From Sulfurimonas crateris (GTDB taxonomy: Bacteria > Campylobacterota > Campylobacteria > Campylobacterales > Sulfurimonadaceae): 42,906 bases of DNA. Shown here one piece after another: positions 8,664-19,204 of this stretch. Below the pieces are notes generated by a model, which saw nothing but the letters and a program-made list of their open reading frames with translations, ran no database searches and had not been told where the DNA came from. The position numbers were made by a program, and so were the translations under genes. The DNA lies in the NCBI GenBank assembly GCA_945883795.1, contig CAMCYC010000016.1, positions 1-42,906 on the forward strand, written 5' to 3'. The number at the start of each line of letters is the position of its first letter. The first letter of the stretch is position 1.

Positions 8664-10348
8664 AATGATTCTCCAATATGAAAATGAAAGGCATGTTGCA
8701 GAGTTGGATTTGCGATATCAAAGCCAAAATCTATAGCAAGCGGTCCAATGGGTGTGAGATAACGAAGCCCCACGCCAGCACTATAATATCCATCTATAAA
8801 ATCAGGAATAGATTGCTGTCCTATAAAAGTGTTGTCATTAAAAACAACCCCTTTAATATCCCCATAAATGGGAAATCGTTCCTCAATTTTTGTCTCCATG
8901 ATAGAATCGAATCCAATAGGATTTGAACTGCTATCCAATGGACCTAGTTTACGATAAGAGTAAGCCCGATTGCTATCCATACCACCCGCATAAAAACGGT
9001 ACGAAGCAGGAATATCCCCTTGATAAAGATGCAAAGAGCCAAAACTAATTTTGGTTGCTAAAATAGTTGAAGAGAGTGGCAAAATGTAACCGCCAGAGAG
9101 TTTAAATTTATAATAAGTGGCATCTGAAATATTACTCATCAAAGAACCCATTGCTTCAGAACCAATAAAATACCCTTGGCTTGGGTCTAAAAGTTTATCT
9201 CTTGTATCGTAACTCAACTCAAGTTTTGGAGAGATAACAAAAAGTGAACCATTATGAAATAATATTTGGTCTTCACTTGCATAAGTGGTGACATTATCAA
9301 AAAAGAGGCTTTCTTTGAGTGCAGTTGGGTTGAATCGTTGTTTGAGATATACACTTCCAAAAATTCTATTTTCTTTAAAACCATCAAAAATCTCATTATC
9401 CAAACCGACATCGCTACCAAAAGTTTCTCTATTGACAAGTGGCATGTCATAGCTTATATCAACGGTTTGTTTTATTTGTGTGACTCTGGTGTTGAGTGCT
9501 AAGGTTTTAAGATTTCCAAAGAGGTTTCTATGTTTTACCCCAAACGAAGCCATAGCACCTTCATTACTACTGATACCCAAACCAACTTGGGTACGGATTG
9601 GTTTTTCATTTTGAGTGATAGTAACTGTTGTTTTAATTGTATGATTTTTATCCGCTTTGGTATCTATTAACGCTTTAGAAATTCCATCATGGCTATATAA
9701 GTTTTGGTAACTTTTTGTGATAGTTTCAAGAGAATAGGGGTCGCCCTCATTGATATATATAAGCGATTGGATAATTGCTGTATCAATATTTGGGGAGTCA
9801 TTAAATGTGATTTCTGAAAAATGACAAATTTCATTTGGAGTAACTCTATAAATAAGATAAGCAGAATTAGTATCTGTATCAATCCAAGCTTTTGCATCCA
9901 AAAGCGAATTACAATAATGGTTATTTGCATATAAAAGGTTGATATCTTTTTTGGTTTGGATAAATTTTTCTGCATCAAAAATATCATTCTTTTTAAAAGG
10001 AATTTTAAATTTTAGTTCCAAATTTGCAATAGTTGTAATCTCTGCAATACGAATAGGGGTATTTTCATTGATGGTAATTGTAATGCTCTTTTTATCTTGA
10101 GTATAAGTTATGTTTGCATGATAAAAACCTTTAGTTTTATAATAATTCAAAAGAGTTTGTGAAAGAATCGGGAGTGTTTTTGGATTGATTGTAGGTTTGT
10201 CTTTGTAGAATTCATAAAGATAAGGCTCATATAAATTCAAAACTTTATACAACTCTCTCGAAGAGAGTTCTTGGTTGCCCTTAAAAAAAAGTGGAACAGT
10301 TGAAGCATATAAAAATACTGTAAAAAGTAGCAAAAAAATGATTTTCAT
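8660..10348 (-). CDS. tamA: Omp85-family outer membrane protein, TamA-like
   Basis: The 562-residue precursor has a signal peptide (MKIIFLLLFTVFLYAST). Three POTRA-like repeats at about 22-96, 97-175 and 176-248 are periplasmic. A C-terminal 16-strand-type barrel (about 250-562) ends in phenylalanine. The barrel carries GGMDSNRAYSYRKLGP, the position of the Omp85 loop-6 (V/I)RG(F/Y) motif, here with Ala in place of the usual Gly. Three POTRAs and linkage to tamB, overlapping by 4 bp, favour TamA over BamA, which normally has five. Its role is assembly of outer-membrane proteins together with TamB. Transcription runs leftward from the short region shared with recN. Confidence 0.9.
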   Translation of the reverse strand: MKIIFLLLFTVFLYASTVPLFFKGNQELSSRELYKVLNLYEPYLYEFYKDKPTINPKTLPILSQTLLNYYKTKGFYHANITYTQDKKSITITINENTPIRIAEITTIANLELKFKIPFKKNDIFDAEKFIQTKKDINLLYANNHYCNSLLDAKAWIDTDTNSAYLIYRVTPNEICHFSEITFNDSPNIDTAIIQSLIYINEGDPYSLETITKSYQNLYSHDGISKALIDTKADKNHTIKTTVTITQNEKPIRTQVGLGISSNEGAMASFGVKHRNLFGNLKTLALNTRVTQIKQTVDISYDMPLVNRETFGSDVGLDNEIFDGFKENRIFGSVYLKQRFNPTALKESLFFDNVTTYASEDQILFHNGSLFVISPKLELSYDTRDKLLDPSQGYFIGSEAMGSLMSNISDATYYKFKLSGGYILPLSSTILATKISFGSLHLYQGDIPASYRFYAGGMDSNRAYSYRKLGPLDSSSNPIGFDSIMETKIEERFPIYGDIKGVVFNDNTFIGQQSIPDFIDGYYSAGVGLRYLTPIGPLAIDFGFDIANPTLQHAFHFHIGESF

Positions 10349-10390
10349 GTTTGATTTTTATCCAATTTAAATTTTTTAATACTAAGAAAG

Positions 10391-10396
10391 TATAAT
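10391..10396 (+). promoter_or_regulatory. -10 element for recN
   Basis: TATAAT lies 25 bp upstream of the recN ATG. An A-rich leader with AAAAAAAGGG provides the ribosome-binding site. Confidence 0.6.
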
Positions 10397-10421
10397 TCTA
10401 CAATAAAAAAAGGGCGATATT

Positions 10422-11966
10422 ATGATAGAAAGATTTTATCTAAAAGATTTTTTGAGTTTTAAAGAAGTTGAGCTAAACATGGCATGTGGTCTTGTTGTGT
10501 TTACTGGACCTAGTGGAAGTGGAAAATCTATTTTAATGAATTCAATACTTGCCTCTCTTGGTGCTAGTAGTTGCGAAGCCTCCCTTTGTGAATCGAGTGT
10601 TACATGGCAACTTGATAGTGAAAATAGTGGGATAGAAAATGATGAAATTAATATTTTTAAACATATCAAAAAAGAGAAATCAAGATATTTTATAAACAAT
10701 CAAAGTGTTTCCAAAAAATCTATGGGATTGCTTAATAGTAAATATTTACGCCATTTGAGTTTAAAAGATTTTAGTGATTTTGAAAATGAAAATTTAATCT
10801 CCATTTTAGATGATAGGATTGAACATAAATCAGCCAATATAAGTGCGTTAAAAGTTGAATATAAAGATACATTTTTAAGTTTTAAGAAGCTGAAATCAGA
10901 ATTGGCAAAAATAGAAGAAGAGGAAAAAAAGATAGTTGAACTCAAAGAATTTGCCTCTTTTGAGATAAAAAAGATAGAAGATATTTCTCCAAGAATTGGA
11001 GAAGACGAAGAGCTTTTAGAGATAAAACGGGAACTTTCCAAAAAAGAAAAGGTGCTTGAATCTATCTCTCAAGCCTATACGATTTTTGATAATGAATACA
11101 AAATTTCATTAACTTTGGATTTACTTGATACACAGAGTGCTTTTTTTGATGATGCGATGAATGAACTCAGAACAGTTTTGGATAATGCTCAAGAAAAATT
11201 TAGCGCACTTGATGATATTGATGTAGAGGAAATTTTAAACCGTATTGAAGAACTTAGCGGTCTAAAACGACGCTATGGAAGTATAGAAGAAGCGTTAAAT
11301 TATAAAGAGCAAAAAAAAAGAGAGTTGGCTGAATATGAAAATATTGAGTTTGTCAAAAATGATTTGGAAAAAAAATATGGTGTGCTTGAGAAAAAAATAA
11401 AAAATTTAGCCCAGAAATTGACTGATTTGCGTCTTGATGAAGTGAGTTTTTTTAACAAAGATTTGAACAAATATTTAAAAGAGTTGTATCTCAGAGAAGC
11501 CACGGTCACTCTAAAAGAGAGTGAATATAACAGTTATGGAAAAGATGAAATTTCTCTAAAACTTAATAATACAGAACTCCAAAAAGTAAGTACAGGGGAG
11601 TTTAATAGACTTCGCCTTTCCATTTTAGCACTGAAATCTGAATACATGAATCAAAATGGTGGTGTGCTGATGCTAGATGAGATTGACGCAAATTTAAGCG
11701 GTGAAGAGTCTATGAGTGTTGCAAAAGTTTTGAGACAATTATCAAAACATTTTCAGATTTTTGTTATCTCCCATCAACCACAACTGACTTCAATGGGCGA
11801 CCAACATTTTTTGGTCTATAAAGAGCAAAACAGTTCCCATGTAAAAGAATTAAACTTTGAAAATAGAGTTGATGAAATAGCCCGAATTATTAGCGGTGAG
11901 AGTATTTCTAAAGAGGCTAAAAAATTTGCAAAAGAGTTGTTAGAAGCGAGTGCAGGTGTTTTATAA
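10422..11966 (+). CDS. recN: DNA repair protein RecN (SMC-like ATPase)
   Basis: RecN is an SMC-like ATPase that acts in double-strand-break repair. The 514-residue protein has an N-terminal ATP-binding lobe with Walker A GPSGSGKS at 29-36. Two long helical coiled-coil arms (about 140-215 and 270-345) follow. The C-terminal lobe has the ABC signature STGEFNRLRLSI (390-401), Walker B VLMLDEIDANLSGEES and a switch histidine in VISHQPQL. It is about 40 residues shorter than E. coli RecN, which I take as the compact form common in this phylum. The ATG at 10422 is preceded by a good ribosome-binding site and TATAAT. It converges with tgt, and a strong hairpin separates the two. A generic SbcC-like ATPase is less likely because the arms are short and the motif spacing fits RecN. 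Confidence 0.88.
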   Translation: MIERFYLKDFLSFKEVELNMACGLVVFTGPSGSGKSILMNSILASLGASSCEASLCESSVTWQLDSENSGIENDEINIFKHIKKEKSRYFINNQSVSKKSMGLLNSKYLRHLSLKDFSDFENENLISILDDRIEHKSANISALKVEYKDTFLSFKKLKSELAKIEEEEKKIVELKEFASFEIKKIEDISPRIGEDEELLEIKRELSKKEKVLESISQAYTIFDNEYKISLTLDLLDTQSAFFDDAMNELRTVLDNAQEKFSALDDIDVEEILNRIEELSGLKRRYGSIEEALNYKEQKKRELAEYENIEFVKNDLEKKYGVLEKKIKNLAQKLTDLRLDEVSFFNKDLNKYLKELYLREATVTLKESEYNSYGKDEISLKLNNTELQKVSTGEFNRLRLSILALKSEYMNQNGGVLMLDEIDANLSGEESMSVAKVLRQLSKHFQIFVISHQPQLTSMGDQHFLVYKEQNSSHVKELNFENRVDEIARIISGESISKEAKKFAKELLEASAGVL

Positions 11967-11970
11967 TCTC

Positions 11971-12019
11971 TAAAGAAAAAAATTGCTAAATCATAGCCAT
12001 TAAGAGCTATGATTTAGCA
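11971..12019 (-). terminator. Intrinsic terminator of tgt
   Basis: A perfect 14-bp inverted repeat (11984-11997 with 12006-12019, TGCTAAATCATAGC) has an 8-base loop. On the minus strand it is followed by a T-rich run (the A tract at 11974-11982). It lies 3 bp after the tgt stop and also separates tgt from the convergent recN. Confidence 0.85.
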
Positions 12020-12022
12020 GTA

Positions 12023-13213
<1,191 letters not shown>

Positions 13214-13257
13214 TTAGTGTAAAATTCCAAAATTATTTTAAAAAAAAAGGTGTGTTT

Positions 13258-13824
13258 ATGGCAACTATCGGAATGAGCGATATTAAGAAAAATGTTCGTT
13301 TAATTATAGGGGAAGTACCATATAAAGTGGTAGAGTTTCAACATGTAAAACCAGGTAAAGGTGCAGCTTTTGTGCGTATGAAAGTAAAAAGCTTTTTAAA
13401 CAATAAAGTGGTTGATAAAACTGTACACGCAGGTGATAAATTTGAAGTTCCAGAAATCACTTATATAACAATGCAATATCTTTATGATGATGGTGAGATG
13501 TATCAGTTTATGAATAATGATACTTATGAGCAAATTGCTCTTTCTTATGAGCAATGTGATGATGCTTCAAAATGGTTCAAAGATGGGATACAAGTAGATA
13601 TTATTTTTTATAGAGGTAAGGCTATCTCTGTAAGCGCTCCTGAAATTATGGAATTATTGATTACAGAAACACCACCAAACTTCAAAGGTGATACTTCAAG
13701 TGGCAGTAGAAAACCAGCAACACTTGAAACAGGTGCAGTTGTTCAAGTGCCTTATCATGTTTTAGAGGGTGATACTATTAAAGTAAATACTGTTGATTGT
13801 GAGTATTTAGAAAAAGTTAAGTAA
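13258..13824 (+). CDS. efp: Translation elongation factor P
   Basis: EF-P binds between the P and E sites of stalled ribosomes and promotes peptide-bond formation at polyproline stretches. The 188-residue product has three beta-barrel domains. The tip loop KPGKGAAFVRMK carries the lysine equivalent to E. coli Lys34, the site of beta-lysylation. The C-terminal OB fold has ITETPPNFKGDTSSGSRKPA and ends VDCEYLEKVK. The start is the ATG at 13258, which gives the family N-terminus MATIGMSDIKKN and follows AAAGG. The frame extends upstream to 13186, but that extension has no ribosome-binding site or homology. No modifying enzyme (EpmA/EpmB) is encoded in this window. Confidence 0.96.
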   Translation: MATIGMSDIKKNVRLIIGEVPYKVVEFQHVKPGKGAAFVRMKVKSFLNNKVVDKTVHAGDKFEVPEITYITMQYLYDDGEMYQFMNNDTYEQIALSYEQCDDASKWFKDGIQVDIIFYRGKAISVSAPEIMELLITETPPNFKGDTSSGSRKPATLETGAVVQVPYHVLEGDTIKVNTVDCEYLEKVK

Positions 13825-13906
13825 TTTTTGAACAAACATAATCCGTACTTCTCTTCTATAATCTTGGATTACAGGAGGGGTCAAGGATTATTTGTTATAT
13901 CGCTTT

Positions 13907-15967
13907 TTATTCTTCTATTTGAACTTGATTTCTACCATTTTCTTTTGCTTTATAGAGTGCTTTATCTGCTCTTTGTATTGTAGTATCAATATTTTCACCA
14001 ACTCTGTAAAGCGTTGCACCAAAGCTACATGTAAGTTTTCCAATATCACTAAAAGTGTTGTATTGCACTCTTTGTCGCAAGTGTTCTAAGGCTCGTAAAA
14101 GAGATTGTATAGATTCGCTTTCTATTAAAACAATAAACTCTTCTCCACCCCATCGGATAAAAAAGTCTTTTTTTCGTATGGATGAAGTAGCCAATTTTGT
14201 TAACTCTTTTAAAATAGTATCTCCCACAATATGACCATAATTGTCATTTACTTTTTTGAAAAAATCTATATCCAAAATTGCCAAGCCTAAATGGTTTGCA
14301 TCTGAAATTTTAGTGACTATATGAGAAAAGTTGTTATCTAAAAACTCTCTGTTGAGCGCACCAGTGAGTTTATCATGCGTTACTTTGTTTTTTAGGTCAA
14401 TTTTTTCTATCATTGTTGAGCTAATATCTGTGAGTGACACAATAAAGTCATCTCCCTCAAATTTACTAATAGCAACACTAAATGCATGTGGCATATTGTG
14501 TAAATCGTGCATAGCAACTACTCTGCAATCATCTTCAAGAGGTTCCAAGGCTTCTATCCAGTTTATACCTTTTGGAATTTTACTCACGCTAAAATAGTTA
14601 TGCATCTCTATAAATTTATCACTAATATCTGCATAAAACTTTGTAAATTCTTCGATTTTACTAATTCCAAAAAAATGGCACATAGAGTAGTTTGCCATTT
14701 TTAATTGTTTTCCATCAGATATAATAATCATATTTTTTTGGTGGTCAAAAAGTTTTTGTAGCTTTTTTTGGCTTTTTTTAATTTCTATTTGTTGCTCTTC
14801 TTTGGCTTTTTTGTCTGTAATATCTTGTCTAATTGCCATATATCCAATTTTTTTATCATCATCATCCAAAAGAGGAAATATTGTTGCATTTACCCAATAA
14901 AGAGAGCCATCTTTTTTTACATTTTTCACTTCTCCATTCCATATTTCATTATTCTTAATTGTATCCCAGAGTAAATCATAGGTGCTGTCTTCTATATCTA
15001 CATGGCGTAAAATATTGTGGCTTTTTCCAATAAATTCCTCTCTTGAATAACCTGTTAATTTACAAAATGCTTTTGAAACATCAGTAATAATTCCATTCAA
15101 ATCTGTTGAAGAAGAGATAATATTTGTATCCATAATATCCACATACCGTGCTATCTTCTTTTCATATATTTTTTTCTGGCTAATATCTTCTGCTATTCCC
15201 ATATAGCCGATAATTTCTTTTGTACTATTTCGCAAGGCACTTACAGAGAGATTTACAACTATTTTATTATTTTTTTTAGTTATAAAGTCCCATTCATGCA
15301 TATTACTCATCTCATATCTGCTTTTGATGACAAAAACATCAAATCCTACTTCAATATCTATTCCAAGCTCTTTTGAAAACTGTTTTGCTCTTTGTTGCAC
15401 TTGAATGATATCGTCAAAAAGAAAAGGTGTTTTTTTACCTAGTAACTCTTCTGAAGCGTACCCTAACATCTCCTCTGCAGCCTTATTAAAGAGTGTAATT
15501 GTTCCATTTAAATCTGTGACAATAATCGCATGAGAGGAGTATTGCAAAACAGATTGCAAAAAGTTTTTATTCTCTGAGAGTTCTACGCTTAATTTATATC
15601 GCTGAAGGTGGTTATGAACTCTAGCCAAAAGTTCTTCTCTGGAAAAAGGCTTGGATATATAATCTACAGCTCCCTCTTGAAACCCTTTAACCATACTTTG
15701 AGAGTCACTTTTAGCGGTTAAAAATATAAAAGGTATAGTAGAAGTTTCGTGATTTTGCTTGAGCTTTTGTGCAACCTCATAACCATTCATCTCAGGCATG
15801 ACAATATCGAGTAAAATTAAGTCAATATTCTCATCTGAGTTTACTATCTCTAAGGCGGTAAAACCATCTATTGCAACTAATAGATTATACTCTTCATGGA
15901 GTATCTCTAATAAGATAGAGATATTTGTACTCTCATCATCTACGATTAAAATAGTTTGCTTATCCAT
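13907..15967 (-). CDS. Response regulator diguanylate cyclase, REC-PAS-PAS-PAS-GGDEF
   Basis: This 686-residue protein is the likely output of the adjacent kinase cluster. The receiver domain (1-120) has D10-D11, phospho-acceptor D54 in LILLDIVMPEMNG and K107. It is followed by two clear PAS domains (about 132-264 and 273-388) and a weaker third (about 403-520). The C-terminal GGDEF domain (about 525-686) has an intact active site RWGGEEF (607-611) and the inhibitory I-site RKKD at 598-601, exactly five residues before it. It should therefore make cyclic di-GMP under product feedback. No membrane segment is seen. Its start overlaps the end of the HPt-containing kinase gene by 8 bp, so the two are translationally coupled. 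That pairing makes D54 a good candidate receiver for the neighbour's HPt (inference). Confidence 0.93.
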   Translation of the reverse strand: MDKQTILIVDDESTNISILLEILHEEYNLLVAIDGFTALEIVNSDENIDLILLDIVMPEMNGYEVAQKLKQNHETSTIPFIFLTAKSDSQSMVKGFQEGAVDYISKPFSREELLARVHNHLQRYKLSVELSENKNFLQSVLQYSSHAIIVTDLNGTITLFNKAAEEMLGYASEELLGKKTPFLFDDIIQVQQRAKQFSKELGIDIEVGFDVFVIKSRYEMSNMHEWDFITKKNNKIVVNLSVSALRNSTKEIIGYMGIAEDISQKKIYEKKIARYVDIMDTNIISSSTDLNGIITDVSKAFCKLTGYSREEFIGKSHNILRHVDIEDSTYDLLWDTIKNNEIWNGEVKNVKKDGSLYWVNATIFPLLDDDDKKIGYMAIRQDITDKKAKEEQQIEIKKSQKKLQKLFDHQKNMIIISDGKQLKMANYSMCHFFGISKIEEFTKFYADISDKFIEMHNYFSVSKIPKGINWIEALEPLEDDCRVVAMHDLHNMPHAFSVAISKFEGDDFIVSLTDISSTMIEKIDLKNKVTHDKLTGALNREFLDNNFSHIVTKISDANHLGLAILDIDFFKKVNDNYGHIVGDTILKELTKLATSSIRKKDFFIRWGGEEFIVLIESESIQSLLRALEHLRQRVQYNTFSDIGKLTCSFGATLYRVGENIDTTIQRADKALYKAKENGRNQVQIEE

Positions 15968-18900
15968 CTGCTAATTCCAATAACTTATAAATTTCACTAA
16001 ATATCTTATTTGCTTCTTTATATTTATAACCAAATAGAAAAGAACTTAATTCTTCTCTTCTCTTTTTACTTATATAAGGCGTTAATATCCCTTGCAACAA
16101 GACAACCCTTTCTTGAGATATCGCTTTAAAGTGTTTTACATCTTCTGATATTTCATACGAGTATTTTATCACTTCTTCTTTTGTATACTCTTTAAGCACA
16201 ATATCCTCTTCTTCATTTAAATTCATGAGAAGATTTTTGCGTGTCTCTTTGAGCAGTATAACCAATATTGAAGTAAGTTTTGTTTTAATTTGGATATCTT
16301 GTGAGTCATGTATCTCTTTTGAAAGTTTATATATCTCTGTGAGTGAAATATTTCCACTGACACCTTTGAGTGAGTGAATGGCTTTGTCAAAAGCATCTGT
16401 TTGTATTTTTGATATATCAAAAATATTTTCTACACTTTCATACTGTTTGCAAAAATTCATAAGGAGTTGTTTGATTATTTTTGGTTTATCTCCGATTCTA
16501 TGGTGTAACTCTTCTAAATCTACTCCATAAAATTCTATTTTTTTTAATTGAGTTGATGGGAGTTCTTTTTGGAAAATCTCTTGATGAGATTTTTTTGGTT
16601 TTATAAATTCAAGCAGAGTGCGAATCAGCTCATTTTGATTTATAGGTTTTGCTAAATGTGCAGACATTTTAGCTTCGCTTGTTTTTATAACATCTTCTTG
16701 CATGACAGCAGCACTCAAAGCAATTATAGTGGTATATTTGTCTATTTTTTTGATATGTTTGGTTGCTTCAAAACCATCCATGATAGGCATTTGAAGGTCC
16801 ATTAAAATAAGGTCGTATTTTTTACCTGCTTTTATCATCTGTACCGCTTCTTTGCCGTTATTGGCTATTTCGACAATAATCTCTAAATTTTCTAACATTC
16901 CAGTTGCTACTATTTGATTTATCTCATTATCTTCTACAAGTAAGATATGAGCGTTTTTAAGAGCATCTGTATTTAATTCTAAACTAGGTTGTATTATTTT
17001 GTACTCTTGTTTTTCAGCTTTACCAAATGTGGCACTAAAAATAAATGTACTTCCAACGCCCTCATGACTCTCTACCCAAATATCACCACTCATAAGATTT
17101 ACAAGCTGTTTAGAAATAGCAAGACCAAGTCCTGTTCCACCATATTTACGGGTTATAGAATTATCTGCTTGTGTGAACTCTTTGAAAATGTTTTCTTGAG
17201 TCTCTTGATTCATCCCCATGCCACTGTCTTTTATAGAAAACTTTAATTTTTTATGGTAATTATCTTCGTGTATAAGTGTAACATTTATATCAATCGAGCC
17301 TTGTTTTGTAAATTTGATGGCATTGCCTACTATATTTGTAAGTATCTGTGTCAAACGAAAAGCATCCCCAATAAGAACGAAATTTTTTTTAGAATCTATA
17401 TTGAGCAACAGATTTTTAGTACTTGCCTGATAACCAAAAAGGTCTTTTATATTCTTCAATACGCTCTCAAGCTCAAATATATTATGTTCTAAATTTAATT
17501 TTCCTACTTCAATTTTAGAATAATCAAGTACATCGTTAATCACATGTAAAAGTGCTTTTGAAGAAGTTTTTGCTTTTTCGAGGTAATCTCTTTGTTGTGC
17601 ATTAAGGTTTGTTTTTAATGCAAGTTCTGTTAGACCTATAACACCATTAAGTGGAGTGCGTATTTCATGGGACATATTTGCTAGAAACTCTGATTTTGTT
17701 TTGTTGGCTTTTTCCGCTGTTTCTTTGGCGATAATGAGTTCTTCTCGTATCTTTTTATCTTCGGTAATATCTTTAGTGCTTATAAATAATCTCTTTTTGT
17801 CTGGCATCAACACCATGCTCATATTAACAGTTATTTGTTTATTATCAAAAACACATGATTTTTCAAAATTTGTTATAAACCCTTTTTCAAAAGCTTCAGC
17901 TACTATTTTTTTTGCTCTTAGTTTATCTTCTGATATGCTAAGACCTATACAAGATTTAGTGAGTAAAACATCTCTGGAAAAACCTGTCATCTGAAGATAG
18001 GCTTCATTAAAATCTAAAAAGTTAGTTTCTGAATCTAAGATAGCAAGTCCATCTTTTGAGGATTTGAATATTGCCTCAAACTCATTTTTTTGATACTCTA
18101 TTATATTTTGTTGCTCTTGTGCTTTTGTCACATCATGAAATGTTGCATAGAGATAAGGTTTTTCATCCAAAATAATTCTTACAACATTTACAGATATATC
18201 TTTTATAGTACCATCATTTGTTTTGTGTTTTGTGAGAAATTTATCCCATCCTTTTTGAATTATATTTATTTGACGCACTTTTATCTCATCCTCATTTTCG
18301 AGTATTTCAAGCTCTTTTGTAGTGAGATTTTTAAACTCCTCTTTTGTATAACCATACATCTCGAGAGCTTTTTTATTGAATTCTAAGAATTTTTGAGTCT
18401 TTATATCTAGCAAAACAATCGCATCCAAAGCTTCTTGAAAGATAGTGAAAAACTTTAATTCAGCTCTGTAAATTTTTAATTCAATATTTTTTAATGTGGT
18501 AATATTTCTAGCAATCCCAAAGAGTCCAATTACTTTTCCAGCAGAGTTTTTTATTGGATATTTGCGATTGTCTACCCACCCTTGTTCATTATTTTCATCA
18601 ATAAAAGGTTGAATTTCCTCAATGGAAGAGAGATTTCCTTTGTAAATCTCTTTTTCAAGTTCATAATAGATATCTGCATGTTCTTTTGTAAAGAGTTCAT
18701 AATCCATTTTCCCAACTATCTCTTTACCTTTTTTATATCCTACAATCTTTGCCATACTATCGCTTGATGCGGTTAAAATATGGTTTGCATCTTTAAAAAA
18801 AATAAAATCGTTTGTATTTTCCAACATCGCTTTAAAGTTCATCTCCATGATACTTAGCTCATCTGATTTTTCATCCAAGTTGTGCAAATTTCTTACATCA

Positions 18901-19196
18901 ATTAATTTGAGTGTAAATATATTATTCTCAATAGGATTAAATGTACCCTTTACTATGATGATTTCTTTGTTTTTTTTGAAAATACGAAAAATGAGTTCAA
19001 AAGATTCATTTACGGTAGAGATAACAAATACTTCAATATCATCAGGATGAATAAGTTCAAGTAGATTTATCCCATTATTTAGAATCTCTTGATGAATTTT
19101 AATCTCAAATATAGTTTCAAAATTTTCTTTTTCTATATAAAATAGGAGTTGCTTATTGTTATAATTATTGTAGATTAGAATAGTATTTTTTATCAT
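15960..19196 (-). CDS. Hybrid sensor histidine kinase, PAS-HisKA-HATPase-REC-HPt
   Basis: The 1078-residue protein lacks transmembrane helices. An N-terminal PAS-like part (1-105) is followed by PAS domains at about 120-233, 245-360 and 372-482. HisKA has H510 in [15 protein letters not shown]. HATPase boxes are [15 protein letters not shown] and [10 protein letters not shown]. The receiver (about 748-868) has E755-D756 and phospho-acceptor D800 in [13 protein letters not shown]. The HPt domain (about 890-985) has H941 in [11 protein letters not shown]. It is the only one of the three hybrid kinases here with an HPt, so it may serve as the shared phosphotransfer node. It overlaps the REC-GGDEF gene by 8 bp and lies 8 bp from the phytochrome gene. 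A C-terminal helical tail (about 1000-1078) is unassigned. Confidence 0.92.
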   Translation of the reverse strand: MIKNTILIYNNYNNKQLLFYIEKENFETIFEIKIHQEILNNGINLLELIHPDDIEVFVISTVNESFELIFRIFKKNKEIIIVKGTFNPIENNIFTLKLIDVRNLHNLDEKSDELSIMEMNFKAMLENTNDFIFFKDANHILTASSDSMAKIVGYKKGKEIVGKMDYELFTKEHADIYYELEKEIYKGNLSSIEEIQPFIDENNEQGWVDNRKYPIKNSAGKVIGLFGIARNITTLKNIELKIYRAELKFFTIFQEALDAIVLLDIKTQKFLEFNKKALEMYGYTKEEFKNLTTKELEILENEDEIKVRQINIIQKGWDKFLTKHKTNDGTIKDISVNVVRIILDEKPYLYATFHDVTKAQEQQNIIEYQKNEFEAIFKSSKDGLAILDSETNFLDFNEAYLQMTGFSRDVLLTKSCIGLSISEDKLRAKKIVAEAFEKGFITNFEKSCVFDNKQITVNMSMVLMPDKKRLFISTKDITEDKKIREELIIAKETAEKANKTKSEFLANMSHEIRTPLNGVIGLTELALKTNLNAQQRDYLEKAKTSSKALLHVINDVLDYSKIEVGKLNLEHNIFELESVLKNIKDLFGYQASTKNLLLNIDSKKNFVLIGDAFRLTQILTNIVGNAIKFTKQGSIDINVTLIHEDNYHKKLKFSIKDSGMGMNQETQENIFKEFTQADNSITRKYGGTGLGLAISKQLVNLMSGDIWVESHEGVGSTFIFSATFGKAEKQEYKIIQPSLELNTDALKNAHILLVEDNEINQIVATGMLENLEIIVEIANNGKEAVQMIKAGKKYDLILMDLQMPIMDGFEATKHIKKIDKYTTIIALSAAVMQEDVIKTSEAKMSAHLAKPINQNELIRTLLEFIKPKKSHQEIFQKELPSTQLKKIEFYGVDLEELHHRIGDKPKIIKQLLMNFCKQYESVENIFDISKIQTDAFDKAIHSLKGVSGNISLTEIYKLSKEIHDSQDIQIKTKLTSILVILLKETRKNLLMNLNEEEDIVLKEYTKEEVIKYSYEISEDVKHFKAISQERVVLLQGILTPYISKKRREELSSFLFGYKYKEANKIFSEIYKLLELADG
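16593..17696 (-). repeat. Kinase-receiver core, copy 1 of 3
   Basis: The segment coding HisKA-HATPase-REC is closely similar at DNA level to 19214-20314 and 22549-23646. Long blocks are identical or nearly so, including synonymous positions, around the receiver Asp and the HisKA start. Confidence 0.8.
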
Positions 19197-19204
19197 GCTA
19201 ACTC

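Noticed and set aside
13829-13906. Inverted repeat ACAAAcATAATCC / GGATTATTTGT as terminator between efp and the GGDEF gene
   Set aside because: The arms are imperfect and about 40 bases apart with no T tract, too weak to call a terminator.
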